This document shows, one piece after another, positions 6,419 to 7,016 of a DNA stretch of 7,016 bases. Under the pieces are notes generated by a model. That model made no database searches and had not been told where the DNA came from. It saw only the letters and a program-made list of their open reading frames with translations. Positions within the stretch are counted from its first letter, which is position 1, and every line of letters starts with the position of its first letter. Source of the stretch: Candidatus Arcticimaribacter sp. Lineage in GTDB: Bacteria > Bacteroidota > Bacteroidia > Flavobacteriales > Flavobacteriaceae. The DNA lies in contig WTJP01000088.1 in NCBI GenBank assembly GCA_011526275.1, positions 1 through 7,016 on the forward strand, written 5' to 3'. Made by a program: the position numbers and the translations under genes.

Positions 6419-6450
6419 CGAGCCTTCATTTTAGGCATAAATTATTTAGC
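6419..6450 (+). promoter_or_regulatory. secD leader module shared with asnB
   Basis: The blocks CCTT, TTTT, AGGCA (6433-6437) and AATTATT precede the ATG in the same order and at nearly the same distances as before asnB. GCCT (6422-6425) could pair with AGGC (6433-6436) in a very small 4-bp hairpin. Confidence 0.4.
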
Positions 6451-7016
6451 ATGCAAAACAACGGATTAGTTAAACTCTTCGCATTCCTTTTTGGAATCGT
6501 TAGTATTTACCAACTCTCTTTTACCTTTATCGCGAGCAACCAAGAGGCCAAAGCCAAATCTTATGCTCAACAATTAATTGGTGAAGACCAAGCGGATTTT
6601 ATCGCCCTTCGCGAGAAAGCAGAAGTGCAATACCTCGATTCGATTGGAGGACAGTCACTTTACGGATTTACATCTTATAACGACGCCAAAGGAAAAGAGT
6701 TGAACAAAGGTTTGGACCTCAAAGGAGGTATCAACGTTATTCTACAAATTTCTGTACGAGATATCTTAAAAGGCTTGGCCGACTATACCAAGAACCCAGT
6801 CTTCAACAAGGCCTTGGATGAGGCTGATGTCTTACAAAAGAATACCGATGATCCTTACGTGGAATCGTTTTTTGTTGCTTTTGAAAACATCAAGGGAAGT
6901 GCTAAACTCGCCGATCCTGATATTTTTGCCAACCGTACCTTAAGCGAGCAAATCAATTTTGAAATGAGCGATGAAGAGGTTCGTCCCATCATCCGTCGTA
7001 AAATTGACGAATCCAT
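6451..7016 (+). CDS. secD: Protein translocase subunit SecD, probably a fused SecDF, 3'-truncated by the window edge
   Basis: SecD/SecF are inner-membrane partners of the SecYEG channel that use the proton gradient to help pull exported proteins across. The frame runs from ATG 6451 through 188 full codons to the window end with no stop. Residues 1-5 are polar, then a hydrophobic first membrane segment (about 8-28, LFAFLFGIVSIYQLSFTFIA) anchors the protein. KGLDLKGGINVILQI (86-100) is the conserved SecD motif at the start of the first periplasmic domain, and the acidic, lysine-rich remainder fits that domain. In Bacteroidota SecD and SecF are usually one chain of about 1,000 residues, so secDF is likely, but the SecF half is outside the window. 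The ATG sits about 26 nt after the predicted transcript start, which supports this start. Confidence 0.93.
   Translation, partial: MQNNGLVKLFAFLFGIVSIYQLSFTFIASNQEAKAKSYAQQLIGEDQADFIALREKAEVQYLDSIGGQSLYGFTSYNDAKGKELNKGLDLKGGINVILQISVRDILKGLADYTKNPVFNKALDEADVLQKNTDDPYVESFFVAFENIKGSAKLADPDIFANRTLSEQINFEMSDEEVRPIIRRKIDES

Noticed and set aside
1..7016. Mobile element, CRISPR array, toxin-antitoxin or defence system
   Set aside because: No transposase, recombinase, direct-repeat array or small accessory genes are visible; all coding space belongs to five ordinary co-directional genes.

Overview
The window comes from a chromosome of the Bacteroidota, most likely the Flavobacteriales. Three things point there. 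The GyrB N-terminus is of the Bacteroidota type and lacks the large C-terminal insertion seen in Proteobacteria. The start codons lack a convincing Shine-Dalgarno sequence and are instead preceded by A-rich tracts. The spacers carry matches to the TAnnTTTG -7 element of the Bacteroidota primary sigma factor. All five genes lie on the + strand and the coding density is high. I see no mobile element, CRISPR array, tRNA or rRNA.

Layout: (1) 1-1437, the 3' part of a YtcJ-type metal-dependent amidohydrolase whose N-terminus lies before the window. (2) 1591-3261, asnB, a complete glutamine-hydrolysing asparagine synthetase, ended by a strong Rho-independent terminator at 3281-3304. (3) 3424-5364, gyrB, DNA gyrase subunit B; the start is set at ATG 3424, not the upstream in-frame GTG at 3364. 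(4) 5405-6340, mdh, an LDH-like malate dehydrogenase that follows gyrB after 40 bp. (5) 6451 to the window end, the N-terminal 188 codons of secD or a fused secDF.

The genes are housekeeping: amino-acid amidation, DNA supercoiling, the TCA cycle and protein export, plus one hydrolase of unknown substrate. They do not form one pathway. The coding sequences hold no new system. The interesting part is the non-coding DNA. The 162-bp asnB-gyrB spacer packs a terminator, three DnaA-box-like 9-mers (one perfect), a perfect dyad with a GGGA loop, an exact -7 box and a hairpin followed by a T-run. gyrB and mdh share an identical 12-nt A-rich element right before the start codon. asnB and secD share a different leader module. 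The secD promoter is spanned by a perfect 7-bp inverted repeat.

There is no gene-free stretch above 300 bp. The longest spacers are 1438-1590, 3262-3423 and 6341-6450, and their contents are listed. All site calls come from reading by eye, without database search or folding software.
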